Notes under the pieces: generated by a model
Databases searched by the model: none
What the model saw: the letters and a program-made list of their open reading frames with translations, nothing else
Told to the model about the DNA's origin: nothing
Assembly (NCBI RefSeq): GCF_036227265.1
Contig: NZ_CP109446.1
Span: 496,001-560,000 of the forward strand
Origin: Streptomyces sp. NBC_01476
GTDB taxonomy: Bacteria > Actinomycetota > Actinomycetes > Streptomycetales > Streptomycetaceae
DNA: 64,000 nt
Reading direction: 5' to 3'
Shown: piece by piece, positions 8,113 through 16,836 of the stretch
Numbering within the stretch: the stretch's first letter is position 1
Layout: every line of letters starts with the position of its first letter
Position numbers and translations under genes: made by a program

Positions 8113-8976
8113 TCAGTCCGGCGCCGAGCCGCCCGCCGCCAGGAGCCGTTCGGCGTCGCACAGCCGGGGGCAGGTGCCGCAGGTCTCGGTGGGCCGGACC
8201 GTGTAGTGCAGACAGCAGCCGAGCCGGGTACGGGTCAGATGCGTACGGCCGTCATGGGCGGCCAGCCGGCGGAAGTCCGCGCCGCCGGGAAAGGGCGGCA
8301 GGGGGCCGGGCAGCAGTTCGCCGGCCGCCCGGACCGCCCGCTCCTCCTCACCGAGGGCGCGGCCCAGGTGCCAGATGCCGGAGACCAGGTCGTCCCCGGC
8401 CATGCCCCACAGCGCGCGCGGCCCCCGGCGTGTCCGCGGCCCCAGCGCGGTGAGCAGCGGCCGTACGTGGTCGGCGACCGCTGCCCGCAGTTCGGTCCGC
8501 AGGGCCTCCTCGTGCGGCAGTACGCGCACGCCGGGGCGTCCGGCCGCCGGGTCGCCGGGCAGGCAGGCGAAGTCGCCGGGGACGATGCCGAAGGCTCCGG
8601 TCGGAAGTTCGGTCCGCAGGTCCCGCGGCCGGATCCGCGGCACCCGCCGCTGGAGGTACCAGGGTCCGCTCATCGTCAGGCAGACCGCCCAGAGGTAGCC
8701 GTGCAGGGCGCGGGACGCGACGACTTCCGGGCGGGCGGTGCGGCCGTGCCGCTGCCGGATCCGGGCCGCCTCGGCCTCCAGCCAGGCGTCGAGCACGCCG
8801 TCGCCGGCGAGCAGGGCGGCGCTGTCCACCCATGCGGGGCCGGCCGCCGAGCCGGGAGCCACCACCCGGAGGTCGAGCGCAGGGCAGAGCGAGACGAGCC
8901 GTCGGTAAACAGCCGACAGCGGGGCGGCGCGGCCGTCGGCCGCACGGGCCGGCGGGGATGCCGGGGCCAGAGGCAC
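8113..8976 (-). CDS. FhuF-like ferric siderophore reductase with C-terminal [2Fe-2S] motif
   Basis: The 287-residue protein ends in the FhuF-type cluster motif C-C-x10-C-x2-C, with cysteines 254, 255, 266 and 269, and another C at 273. These ligands bind the unusual [2Fe-2S] centre of siderophore-iron reductases, which release iron by reducing Fe(III)-siderophore in the cytosol. The GTG start at 8976 has GAGGAG six to seven bases upstream. The promoter faces the siderophore operon across a region with two iron boxes, so the gene should be derepressed under iron starvation. No uptake transporter is adjacent. Confidence 0.87.
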   Translation of the reverse strand: MPLAPASPPARAADGRAAPLSAVYRRLVSLCPALDLRVVAPGSAAGPAWVDSAALLAGDGVLDAWLEAEAARIRQRHGRTARPEVVASRALHGYLWAVCLTMSGPWYLQRRVPRIRPRDLRTELPTGAFGIVPGDFACLPGDPAAGRPGVRVLPHEEALRTELRAAVADHVRPLLTALGPRTRRGPRALWGMAGDDLVSGIWHLGRALGEEERAVRAAGELLPGPLPPFPGGADFRRLAAHDGRTHLTRTRLGCCLHYTVRPTETCGTCPRLCDAERLLAAGGSAPD

Positions 8977-9007
8977 ACGTTCTCCTCAACGCCGAGGACC
9001 AGCACGA

Positions 9008-9026
9008 TTAGGTAAGGCTGACCTAA
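9008..9026 (-). promoter_or_regulatory. Iron box (DmdR/IdeR operator) for the ferric reductase
   Basis: TTAGGTAAGGCTGACCTAA is a near-perfect 19-bp palindrome matching the actinobacterial iron-regulator consensus TTAGGTTAGSCTAACCTAA at all but two positions. It lies 32 bp upstream of the reductase GTG start. Confidence 0.92.
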
Positions 9027-9072
9027 TCATGGCGGAGATCGTTCGCACCAATCGGAGCCACGCCGGTGCGAA

Positions 9073-9101
9073 TTGACAGGCTTAGGCATGCCTAACCTAG
9101 G
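9073..9101 (+). promoter_or_regulatory. Promoter with embedded second iron box for the siderophore operon
   Basis: TTGACA at 9073-9078 is a perfect -35, followed by a 17-bp spacer and CCTAGG as a weak -10. The box TTAGGCATGCCTAACCTAG at 9082-9100 fills the spacer and -10 and matches the iron-box consensus at 14 of 19 bases. A bound Fe-repressor would block RNA polymerase directly. Confidence 0.8.
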
Positions 9102-9173
9102 CTCGTCCCACCTCCGGCCGATCACCGCCCCGCGGTGCCGGCCGACGACTGTGCGCGCGGAAGTGATCTCCAG

Positions 9174-10376
9174 ATGCAGCTCTACCTGCTGGCCCTGAAC
9201 CCGACCGACTCGGTCACCGAGGGGTTCCTCCCCGCCGCCCGCAGGCTCGGCCTGGACGTCACCGTGCTCACCGACCAGCCCGCCGCGCACCGCGCCGCGT
9301 ACGGCGGCGATCCGGGCGTCGAGCTGCTGGAGTGCGATGTGCGCGACGTCCACGCGGTGATCACCCGCGTCTCGACCCACCGCGCGCCGGACGCGGTCTT
9401 CAGCAACAGCGACCACCTGCAGACCCAGACCGCCCTGGCGGCCGGCTACTTCGGTCTGCCGGGCAAGGACTGGCGGGCCGCACTGCGCACCAAGGACAAG
9501 GCGGAGATGCGCCGCCGGCTGGCCGCCGCGGGCGCCGGCACCGTCTGGTCGGCGGAACTGCCCCCGGGTCGGGATCCGGCCACTGTGGCGGCCGCCCCCG
9601 ACGTGCCGTACCCCTGCGTGATCAAGCCGCGTGAGGGGGTGGCGAGCGAGGACGTCGTCCGCGTCGAGGGGCCGGCCGAACTTCAGCAGCGGTGCAAGGA
9701 GATCCAGGCCCGCCGGCCCGGTGAAGCGCTGGTGCTCGAGGAGTATCTGCCCGGTGAGCTCTTCACCCTGGAGACGCTGGGGGACGGAGTACGCCGCGAG
9801 GTGCTGGGCGGCTTCCGCACCCGGCTGTCCCCGCCGCCGTACTTCATCGAGGAGCGGTTGACCTTCACCGCGGACCGGCCGGCCGCGCCGGAAGCGCAGG
9901 TGCTCGCCCAACTCGACGCGCTCGGGGTGGGGTTCGGCGCCTGCCACACCGAGTTCGTGGTGTCGGAGGGACAGGCGCGGCTGATCGAGGTCAACTACCG
10001 GGCGATCGGCGACCAGTGCGATCTGCTCCTGGCCGATCTGCTGGAGATCCCGCTCTTCGAGCACATCCTCCGGGTCCATCTGGGCGAGCGGCTGCCGGCG
10101 GAACTCGGTGCCCGCACCGGCTGGGCGGCCCGGCTCGACTACCCCTACGCACGGCAGGCCGGGACGCTGACCGCCGCGCCCGGCCCCAGCGATCTCACCG
10201 TCGGCGAGGTCCGGCTGACGTACCGTCCGCTGCGTGCGGTGGGCGAGCGTCATCCGCTGCACCACACCAACCGCGATCTGCTGGGTGTCGTCCGGGCCGT
10301 CGGCCCCGGGCAGGACGCGGTGGACCGGGCGGTGTCCGGCTTCCTCGCCGGCCACAGCTGGGAGATCACCTCGTGA
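9174..10376 (+). CDS. ATP-grasp ligase of NIS siderophore biosynthesis (PvsA-like)
   Basis: The 400-residue protein has an ATP-grasp fold. VIKPREGVASEDV at about residues 150-162 is the first nucleotide-binding lysine region, VLEEYLPGELFTLE lies around 189-202, and the metal-binding EVNYR is near 273-277. ATP-grasp enzymes couple a carboxylate to an amine through an acyl phosphate. The start at 9174 (ATG) is preferred over GTG 9135 because the core fold begins at once (QLYLLALNPTD) and GGAAG lies upstream. It is first in an operon with two IucA/IucC synthetases and a PLP decarboxylase. This is the enzyme set of vibrioferrin operons, where PvsA is the ATP-grasp member. The exact amide formed is unknown. 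Confidence 0.78.
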   Translation: MQLYLLALNPTDSVTEGFLPAARRLGLDVTVLTDQPAAHRAAYGGDPGVELLECDVRDVHAVITRVSTHRAPDAVFSNSDHLQTQTALAAGYFGLPGKDWRAALRTKDKAEMRRRLAAAGAGTVWSAELPPGRDPATVAAAPDVPYPCVIKPREGVASEDVVRVEGPAELQQRCKEIQARRPGEALVLEEYLPGELFTLETLGDGVRREVLGGFRTRLSPPPYFIEERLTFTADRPAAPEAQVLAQLDALGVGFGACHTEFVVSEGQARLIEVNYRAIGDQCDLLLADLLEIPLFEHILRVHLGERLPAELGARTGWAARLDYPYARQAGTLTAAPGPSDLTVGEVRLTYRPLRAVGERHPLHHTNRDLLGVVRAVGPGQDAVDRAVSGFLAGHSWEITS

Positions 10377-12142
10377 CGGTGACCGGCCCCGCCGGTACGG
10401 CCGAGGAGGAACTGCTGCTGCGGGTGCTGAGCACGCTGCTGCGCGAGGACGTGCTGGGCCTGCGCACCCGCACCACCGTGCAGGACCGGGCGGACGGGCG
10501 CTGGCTGCGGCTGCCCTGCCCGGACGGCCGGGCACTCGCGCTGCCGGTCGTCGCGGACGGCTTCCAGTGCGAATACGCCGCCCGGCTGCCGATGCTCCAA
10601 GAGGAGCCCGGGGGACGGCGGTTGACGTCCGGTGCGCAGGTGCTTGCGGCGCTGGCGGCACTCGCCCCGCTGGAGGACAGGACCGGTTTCGGTGCCTTCG
10701 CCGCCGAGTACGAGGACGCCCTGGCCGCGCTGCGGCTCCAGGCGGCGACGCACGACGCGGTGATGGCCCGGCTCGGTGCCCGGCACGGCGCCGATCCGGT
10801 GCGGTGGCGGGGCCTGGCATCGTCCCTGGCCTTCGACACGCTCGCCGCCCGGGCCGGCCATCCCCTCTATCCGACCGCCGCCGCGCGCCCCGGGCTCGGC
10901 GACCGTGACCTCACCTCCTGCGCACCGGAGTTCGCCCCGCGCTTCGATCTGCGCTGGGCCGTGCTGCCCGAGGACGCGGTCACCGCGCCCGGTCCGCACG
11001 GGACCGCGGGGCTCGGCGCCTTCTGGCCGCGGCCGTCCGCGCTCGGTCTGCCGGGGCTGGACGAGAGCCATCTGGCCCTGCCCGTCCACCCGTTGACGGC
11101 CGCCGGACCACTGCGGGACGCGTTACGCGAAGCCGGCCTGGCGGAGCGCGCCTTCCTCGCGGACCGGCCGCACCTCGCGGTCGCGCCCACCTTGTCGATG
11201 CGCACCGTCGCGCTCGCCGAAGCCCCCGGTGTCCACCTCAAACTGCCGCTGGCCACCTCGACCCTGGGCCTGCTCAACCGGCGCACCATCAAACCCGGCA
11301 GTCTCACCGACGGAGCCGCCGGGCAGCGCCTGCTGGAGACCGTGGCCGCCCGCGAGCCCCGCTTCGCCGGACGTGTCCTGCACGCCGACGAGACCCGGTA
11401 CGTCCACGCCGGCCATGAACTCCTCGCCGCACTCGTCCGCCGCCATCCCGGCCGGCTCGACGGCACGGTCGTGCTGCCGCTGGCGGCGCTGACCGCCCCG
11501 GCCCCCGACGGCCGCCCGGTCATCGAGCACCTGGCCGCCCACTGGTTCGGCGGCGAGGTGCTCGCCCTCCTGGACGCCGTGCTCACGCTGCTGCTCGACT
11601 GGCAGACCACGCTCTTCGGCTACGGCATCGCCCTGGAGTCCCACCAGCAGAACATCTCGCTGCTGCTGGACGGACCCGCCGGCCGCCCCCGGCTCCGGTT
11701 GCTCTTCAAGGACGACGACGGGCCGCGGATCAACCGGTTCCGGCTGCGCGACGCCCTGGGGTCCGACGCCCCCGGCCCCGCGGAGTTCGCCGACCCGCGG
11801 ATCTTCGCCGACGACGACGGACCGGTGCTCGACCTCTTCACCACCATCACCGTCCATCTGTGCGCCGGTGCCTTCGCCTTCACGCTCGCCCGCTACGGCC
11901 ACGCCCCCCTGACCCGGCTGCTCGGCCTCGTGCACGACCGGCTGGACGAGGCAGCGGTGCGGCTCGGGGACGGCCCCGGCCGGCCCGGAGCCGTACTGCG
12001 CGCCCAGGTACTCGACGCCGCGCGGCTGCCGGTCAAGGCCATGGTCACCGCGGGCACGCTGCTCACCAAGAAACGTTCAGGAGCGTCCGACATCAACAAG
12101 CACTACACCACCGGTCCCAACTACCTGCTGCGGAGTCGCTGA
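10373..12142 (+). CDS. IucA/IucC family NIS siderophore synthetase (first copy)
   Basis: The 589-residue NRPS-independent siderophore synthetase has the family length and motifs: HPLTAAG at about residues 239-245, KLPLATSTLG near 287-296, ALESHQQN near 421-428 and LLFKDDDGPR near 444-453. NIS synthetases adenylate a carboxylate, usually citrate or its derivative, and condense it with an amine or alcohol. The start is GTG overlapping the ATP-grasp stop (GTGA). Codon 251 (11123-11125) is TTA, a leucine codon almost absent from Streptomyces genes, so translation may need the bldA tRNA. Its operon position corresponds to PvsB or PvsD. Confidence 0.9.
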   Translation: MTVTGPAGTAEEELLLRVLSTLLREDVLGLRTRTTVQDRADGRWLRLPCPDGRALALPVVADGFQCEYAARLPMLQEEPGGRRLTSGAQVLAALAALAPLEDRTGFGAFAAEYEDALAALRLQAATHDAVMARLGARHGADPVRWRGLASSLAFDTLAARAGHPLYPTAAARPGLGDRDLTSCAPEFAPRFDLRWAVLPEDAVTAPGPHGTAGLGAFWPRPSALGLPGLDESHLALPVHPLTAAGPLRDALREAGLAERAFLADRPHLAVAPTLSMRTVALAEAPGVHLKLPLATSTLGLLNRRTIKPGSLTDGAAGQRLLETVAAREPRFAGRVLHADETRYVHAGHELLAALVRRHPGRLDGTVVLPLAALTAPAPDGRPVIEHLAAHWFGGEVLALLDAVLTLLLDWQTTLFGYGIALESHQQNISLLLDGPAGRPRLRLLFKDDDGPRINRFRLRDALGSDAPGPAEFADPRIFADDDGPVLDLFTTITVHLCAGAFAFTLARYGHAPLTRLLGLVHDRLDEAAVRLGDGPGRPGAVLRAQVLDAARLPVKAMVTAGTLLTKKRSGASDINKHYTTGPNYLLRSR

Positions 12143-13860
12143 TGGCACTCACCTCCGTCACCGGCCCCGCCGACTGCGCCGACCGGACCGGGACCGCCGA
12201 ACTGGCCACGGCCGACGACGCGGTGGCCCACACACTGCTCAACTGCCTGCTGCGCGAGGTGTCCGGTCCCGAGCACCGCACGGCCGTCACCGACGGGCAG
12301 CTGGTGCTCCGGCTGCCGCGCAGCGGGGTACGCCTGCGGGTCGCGCTGCGCCGCACCTCCCGGCTCGGCGCCCACCGCTTCACCGGGCCGGTGGCCGAAC
12401 ACCGCGAGGACGGCTGGGCCGCGATCGGCTGGCTCCGGCTCGCCGAGCACATGCACACCGAGCTGTCCGCACGGACCGGCATGCCCAACGACGAATTCCT
12501 CGACCAGGTGGTCTCCAGCCACCGGGGCGTGGCCGCCGGCCTCGGGGCGCCGCGCCGCGCGACGGGCCGGGACCCGCTCGCCCGCTACCTCGCCTCCGAA
12601 CAGTCACTGGTCTACGGCCACCGCTTCCATCCCACGCCCAAAGCCCGCAGCGGAGACCCCGCCTCCTGGGCCGCGTACGCCCCCGAGGCCGCGGCGTCCT
12701 TCCCGCTGCGGCTGCTCGCGGTGCGCGACCGGCTGGTGGTGGAGGAGCGCGCGGCGCCCGGGGCGGCGGCCCCGCTGGACCGGCTGGCCGCGGTGCCGGC
12801 CGGCTACCGGCTGCTGCCCGCGCACCCCTGGCAGTACGAACTGCTGCACCGGCATCCCGGCCTGCGGGCGGCGCTGCGCCGGGGCGACGTACTCGATCTG
12901 GGCACCGGGCAGCGCCGCTTCGCCGCGACCGCCTCGGTGCGCACCGTCTACGACGGCGCCGCCTTCCTCAAGTTCAGCCTGAATATCCGGATCACCAACT
13001 GCCTGCGGAAGAACGCGAGTTACGAACTGTCCGGGGCGGTGGCGCTGACCCGGCTGCTCGATCCGGTGCTGGCCGACCTGGCGGCGCGCTTCCCGGGGAG
13101 CGACATGCTGCGCGAGCCCGCCTTCCGCAGCCTGGCGCTGCCGGGGCCGGACGGCCGGCCCGACCTGTCGCTGCTGGAGGGCTTCGGGGTCATCGTCAGG
13201 GAAGGACTCACCGACCGGGCCCGGCCGGGCACCACCGCCCTGCTGGCCGCCGCGGTGGCCGACGAGTACCCGACAGGCCCCGGGCACATCTCCCGGCTGG
13301 TCGGCCGGAACGACCGGGGTGCGGCGCTGCGCTGGTGGCGTGCGTACCTGCGGCTGCTCGTGCCGCCGGTGCTGGCGGCCTACCTCGACCACGGGGTCGT
13401 GCTCGAACCTCATCTGCAGAACGTGCTGGTGTGCGTGGCCGCGGACGGCCGGCCGGTCCAGGTGCTCTTCCGCGACCTGGAGGGCACCAAACTCCTTCCG
13501 GAACACCACGCCGCCGCGCTCGCCGCACTGCCGACGCGGGTCGCGGGACCGCTGACCTATGACGCCGACCGGGGCTGGGACCGGCTGGTGTACTGCCTGC
13601 TGGTCAACCACATCGGGGAGATGGTGTCCGCGCTCGCCGATCTGCACCCGTCGGCCGAGGGCGCGTTGTGGTCCGAAGTCCGCCGCACCATGGTCGAGTA
13701 CGCGGAGACGCACGCCCGCTCGCCGCGGCTGGAGGCACTGCTGGCCGGGGCCCCGCTGCCGGCCAAGGCCAACCTGCTCACCCGGTGGGGGCGCGCCGCC
13801 GACCGCGAGGCGGGGTATGTCCGCCTGCCGTCGCCGCTGGCCGGGGACGTGACCGAGTGA
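12142..13860 (+). CDS. IucA/IucC family NIS siderophore synthetase (second copy)
   Basis: The 572-residue second NIS synthetase shares the family motifs HPTPKARSG (about 168-176), HPWQYELL (about 228-235), KFSLNIRITNCLRKN (about 276-290), EPHLQNVLV and LFRDLEGTKLL. It begins one base inside the upstream stop (TGATG), so it is coupled. The sequence differs clearly from the first copy, suggesting that the two act on opposite ends of a central acid or in sequence, as PvsB and PvsD do in vibrioferrin synthesis. The stop overlaps the decarboxylase start (GTGA). Confidence 0.9.
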   Translation: MALTSVTGPADCADRTGTAELATADDAVAHTLLNCLLREVSGPEHRTAVTDGQLVLRLPRSGVRLRVALRRTSRLGAHRFTGPVAEHREDGWAAIGWLRLAEHMHTELSARTGMPNDEFLDQVVSSHRGVAAGLGAPRRATGRDPLARYLASEQSLVYGHRFHPTPKARSGDPASWAAYAPEAAASFPLRLLAVRDRLVVEERAAPGAAAPLDRLAAVPAGYRLLPAHPWQYELLHRHPGLRAALRRGDVLDLGTGQRRFAATASVRTVYDGAAFLKFSLNIRITNCLRKNASYELSGAVALTRLLDPVLADLAARFPGSDMLREPAFRSLALPGPDGRPDLSLLEGFGVIVREGLTDRARPGTTALLAAAVADEYPTGPGHISRLVGRNDRGAALRWWRAYLRLLVPPVLAAYLDHGVVLEPHLQNVLVCVAADGRPVQVLFRDLEGTKLLPEHHAAALAALPTRVAGPLTYDADRGWDRLVYCLLVNHIGEMVSALADLHPSAEGALWSEVRRTMVEYAETHARSPRLEALLAGAPLPAKANLLTRWGRAADREAGYVRLPSPLAGDVTE

Positions 13861-15137
13861 GCCGCCCGGAGGGGAGCATCCTCACCGCGCCGGTACGCGA
13901 TCACGCCGGGTCCCTGCCGTCCGGCCAACTGCCCGCCTACCTCTACGACCTGGCGGCTCTGCGGGCCCACGCCGGCTCCGTGCGGGCGGCGCTGCCGGCG
14001 GGCGTCGAGCTCTACTACGCGGCGAAGGCCAATCCGGAGCCGGAGATCCTGGCTGCCCTGACGCCTTTCGTGGACGGGTACGAAGTCTCCTCGGGCGGGG
14101 AACTGGCCCATGTGGCAAAGGCGTTGCCGGACGCCGCGCTGGCCTTCGGCGGTCCGGGGAAGACCCCGGACGAGCTCCGCGCGGCGCTGGAGCTGGGGGT
14201 GCGGCGCTTCCATGTCGAGAGCGAGCACGAGCTGCGGATGCTGGCGGACCTCAGTTCCCGTACCGCGCGCCCTTCCGGTGCCGCCGAGCGGGCCGCTGAG
14301 TCTGCCGCCGAGCGGGCCGCCGAGCAGGCCGGGGACCGGGTCGGGGTGCTGCTCCGGGTCAATCTCGCGGTGCCGCCGGGGATGCTGGCGGCCGGCTCGC
14401 TGACCATGGGCGGGCGCCCCGCGCCCTTCGGTCTCGATCCCTCGCGGGCCGACGCCGCGGTGCGCCTGCTCACCGGCGGCGATTGCCCGCGGTTGGAACT
14501 GCTCGGCGTGCACGCCCATCTGGCGAGCGGGCTGGCGGCGCCCCAACTCCTGGCTGTCGCCGCGTCGGTGGTGACCTGGTCGGCGGAGCTGTTCGCCCGG
14601 CACCGGATCGCCCTGCGGGAGGTGAACGTCGGCGGTGGCATGGACGTCGACTACGGCGATCCGGCAGCACGGTTCGACTGGCCTGCCTACGGGGCCGGGC
14701 TCGGACGTCTGGCCGCGGACCACCCCGGTCTGCTGCTGCGGATCGAACCGGGCCGCGCCCTGACCGCCTACTGCGGCTTCTACGCCACGGAAGTGCTCGA
14801 TGTGAAGCGCAGCCACGGTGCGGAGTTCGCGGTCGTCCGCGGCGGCACGCACCATCTGCGCACACCGGCCGCCAAGGGGCACGACCAGCCCTGCTCGGTG
14901 CTCCCGGTCGAGGAGTGGCCGCACCCCTGGCCGCGGCCGGCCGCCGGTCCGCAACCGGTCACGCTCACCGGCCAGTTGTGCACCCCCAAGGACGTCCTCG
15001 CCCGCGGGGTCACCGCGCCGGGAATCCGGGCCGGCGACCGCGTGGTCTTCGCCCTGGCCGGCGCGTACGCGTGGAACATCTCGCACCACGACTTCCTGAT
15101 GCACCCCCGTCCGACCGTGCACTTCCTCGGCGGCTGA
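13857..15137 (+). CDS. PLP-dependent decarboxylase (type III fold; PvsE/SbnH-like)
   Basis: The 426-residue alanine-racemase-fold decarboxylase belongs to the diaminopimelate/ornithine decarboxylase family. The PLP lysine is K57 in YYAAKANP; VGGGMDVDYG (about 260) binds the phosphate and RIEPGRAL (about 296) follows. The GTG start overlaps the preceding stop. In vibrioferrin and staphyloferrin B pathways this family decarboxylates an amino-acid precursor or intermediate to give an ethanolamine or diamine unit. A low-complexity insert (AAERAAES/AAERAAEQ, about residues 142-157) is encoded by a 24-bp near-repeat at 14280-14327. It is the last gene of the operon. Confidence 0.87.
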   Translation: MSRPEGSILTAPVRDHAGSLPSGQLPAYLYDLAALRAHAGSVRAALPAGVELYYAAKANPEPEILAALTPFVDGYEVSSGGELAHVAKALPDAALAFGGPGKTPDELRAALELGVRRFHVESEHELRMLADLSSRTARPSGAAERAAESAAERAAEQAGDRVGVLLRVNLAVPPGMLAAGSLTMGGRPAPFGLDPSRADAAVRLLTGGDCPRLELLGVHAHLASGLAAPQLLAVAASVVTWSAELFARHRIALREVNVGGGMDVDYGDPAARFDWPAYGAGLGRLAADHPGLLLRIEPGRALTAYCGFYATEVLDVKRSHGAEFAVVRGGTHHLRTPAAKGHDQPCSVLPVEEWPHPWPRPAAGPQPVTLTGQLCTPKDVLARGVTAPGIRAGDRVVFALAGAYAWNISHHDFLMHPRPTVHFLGG

Positions 15138-15230
15138 CCGGAACGTCCGTCCAGGTCCCGAGCCGGTGAAGCCGCCGCCGTCCCAGGGTCTCAGGATGCC
15201 ACAGGTGATCGTAACTGCACACAGGGGCTG

Positions 15231-15259
15231 TTGATCGAGCATCTGTGAGCATCTAGGGT
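15231..15259 (+). promoter_or_regulatory. Promoter with 10-bp direct repeats upstream of MocA gene
   Basis: TTGATC (15231-15236), a 17-bp spacer and TAGGGT (15254-15259) form a promoter-like pair. GAGCATCT occurs twice at exactly one helical turn (15237-15244 and 15247-15254) and covers the spacer, an arrangement typical of DeoR/GlpR-type operators. Confidence 0.5.
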
Positions 15260-15325
15260 CGGCACGCCGAGCGCCGGCGGCAGTCGGGCCGCCGGCCCGG
15301 CCGCAGCGTGAAGGAGTGCCGGCCC

Positions 15326-16594
15326 ATGGCGGAACTGCGTATCGGAGTGGTCGGGATCGGGCAGCGCGCACCGCTGGCGGTGCCGGCGAACCGCCCCGGC
15401 ACCGCCCGCGTCGTGTCCTGCGCCGACCCCGATCCGTACGCCCTGGCCACCGCCCGGGAGTTGTTCGGACCGGAGGCGGCCCTGCACCGCGACCACCGGG
15501 ACATGCTCGCGGACAGCCTCGACGCGGTGTTCGTGCTGACCCCCGACTTCGTGCACACCGAGCCCGTACGGTTCTTCCTGGCCGCCGGGGTCGCGGTGTT
15601 CGTGGAGAAGCCGCTCGCCATCACCGTCGCCGACTGCGACGCGGTGCTGGCGGAGGCGGCCCGTACCGGTACCCGGCTCTATGTCGGCCACAACCTGCGG
15701 CACCTGCCGGTGCTGCGCCGGATGCGCGCGCTGATCGAGCAGGGCGCGATCGGCACCGTGCGCTCGGTGTGGTGCCGGCACTTCGTCGGGCACGGGGGCG
15801 ACTTCTACTTCAAGGACTGGCACGCGGAGCGGGCCAGGACCACCGGTCTGCTGCTGCAGAAGGGCGCGCACGATCTGGACGCCATGCACTGGCTGGCGTC
15901 CGGCTACTCGCGCACCGTCGTCGCGCTGGGCGGTCTGACCGTCTACGGCGACAATCCGCACCGCCGCGAGGGCGCGGCCACCGCGGCCGGGCGGCGGATG
16001 CCGGACTGGTTCGACGCCGACGCCTGGCCGCCGGCCGCGCTGCGCGACCTCAACCCGGTCATCGACGTGGAGGACCTCAGCATGATGCTCAGCCGGCTGG
16101 ACAACGGGGTGTTCACCAGTTACCAGCAGTGCCACTACACGCCGGACTACTGGCGCAACTACACCGTCATCGGCGACGAGGGGCGGCTGGAGAACTTCGG
16201 CGACGGTCTGAGCGGCGAAGAGGCGACCGTGAAGGTCTGGAACAAGCGCCGCTCGGGCTACCGCCCGGACGCCGACCTGACCGTCACCTTCCCGGCGGAC
16301 CCGCCGGAGCCCGGGAACGCCGAGCACCCCGGGAGCGGTGCGGACACCGAAGAGGGCGTGGCCGCGGAGGACGGCGACGGCGGCCACGGCGGCGCCGATG
16401 CGGCACTGGTGGCCGAGTTCCTGCGGTTCGCCGCCCAGGGCGGCCCGACCGAGACCTCACCGGTCGCCGCCCGCGAGGCGGTCGCGGCAGGTGTCGCGGC
16501 GACCGCGTCACTGCGCGCCGGCGGCGTCCCGGTCCCCGTCGAGCCGCCCGATCCGGAGATCGTCCGCTACTTCGCCGCCCACCAGGCCCGTTGA
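15326..16594 (+). CDS. Gfo/Idh/MocA family oxidoreductase
   Basis: The 422-residue protein has an N-terminal Rossmann fold (RIGVVGIGQR at about residues 5-14) and VEKPLAIT near 96-103 with the catalytic-family lysine. A GFO_IDH_MocA C-terminal domain follows. An acidic, glycine-rich stretch (about residues 328-355) interrupts the C-terminal domain. ATG 15326 has GAAGGAG ten bases upstream; an in-frame GTG at 15308 lies inside that ribosome site, so it was rejected. It is first in a series of sugar genes, and the DeoR-like repeats upstream suggest substrate control. The substrate is unknown. Confidence 0.87.
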   Translation: MAELRIGVVGIGQRAPLAVPANRPGTARVVSCADPDPYALATARELFGPEAALHRDHRDMLADSLDAVFVLTPDFVHTEPVRFFLAAGVAVFVEKPLAITVADCDAVLAEAARTGTRLYVGHNLRHLPVLRRMRALIEQGAIGTVRSVWCRHFVGHGGDFYFKDWHAERARTTGLLLQKGAHDLDAMHWLASGYSRTVVALGGLTVYGDNPHRREGAATAAGRRMPDWFDADAWPPAALRDLNPVIDVEDLSMMLSRLDNGVFTSYQQCHYTPDYWRNYTVIGDEGRLENFGDGLSGEEATVKVWNKRRSGYRPDADLTVTFPADPPEPGNAEHPGSGADTEEGVAAEDGDGGHGGADAALVAEFLRFAAQGGPTETSPVAAREAVAAGVAATASLRAGGVPVPVEPPDPEIVRYFAAHQAR

Positions 16595-16666
16595 CCTCGC
16601 ACCGCCCGCGCTCCCAAAGCCGCCCGTAACCACCCGCCGGGGGAAATTCCGGGCGTTCGAGGGACC

Positions 16667-16695
16667 TTGACATGACGAAAGCTGCTCGCTTTACT
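16667..16695 (+). promoter_or_regulatory. Sigma70-type promoter candidate for GH114 gene
   Basis: A perfect -35 TTGACA (16667-16672), a 17-bp spacer and TTTACT (16690-16695) lie about 140 bp upstream of the start, leaving a long leader. No known riboswitch was recognised in that leader. Confidence 0.45.
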
Positions 16696-16836
16696 TCCCG
16701 CAACGCCGAATTCGAGCACTCGGCGCAGAGGTACGCCTAGCCGGTGGACGGCCTTCCCGCCGCAAGCCCGGACTAAGTCGCCAGGACGGCCGCCGGCCTC
16801 CGAGGCGGGGACGTACCCCCCATCATCTGGAGTCCG

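Noticed and set aside
13557..15371. 604-codon minus-strand frame opposite the decarboxylase
   Set aside because: It is a shadow of the PLP decarboxylase, which has clear PLP and family motifs on the plus strand.
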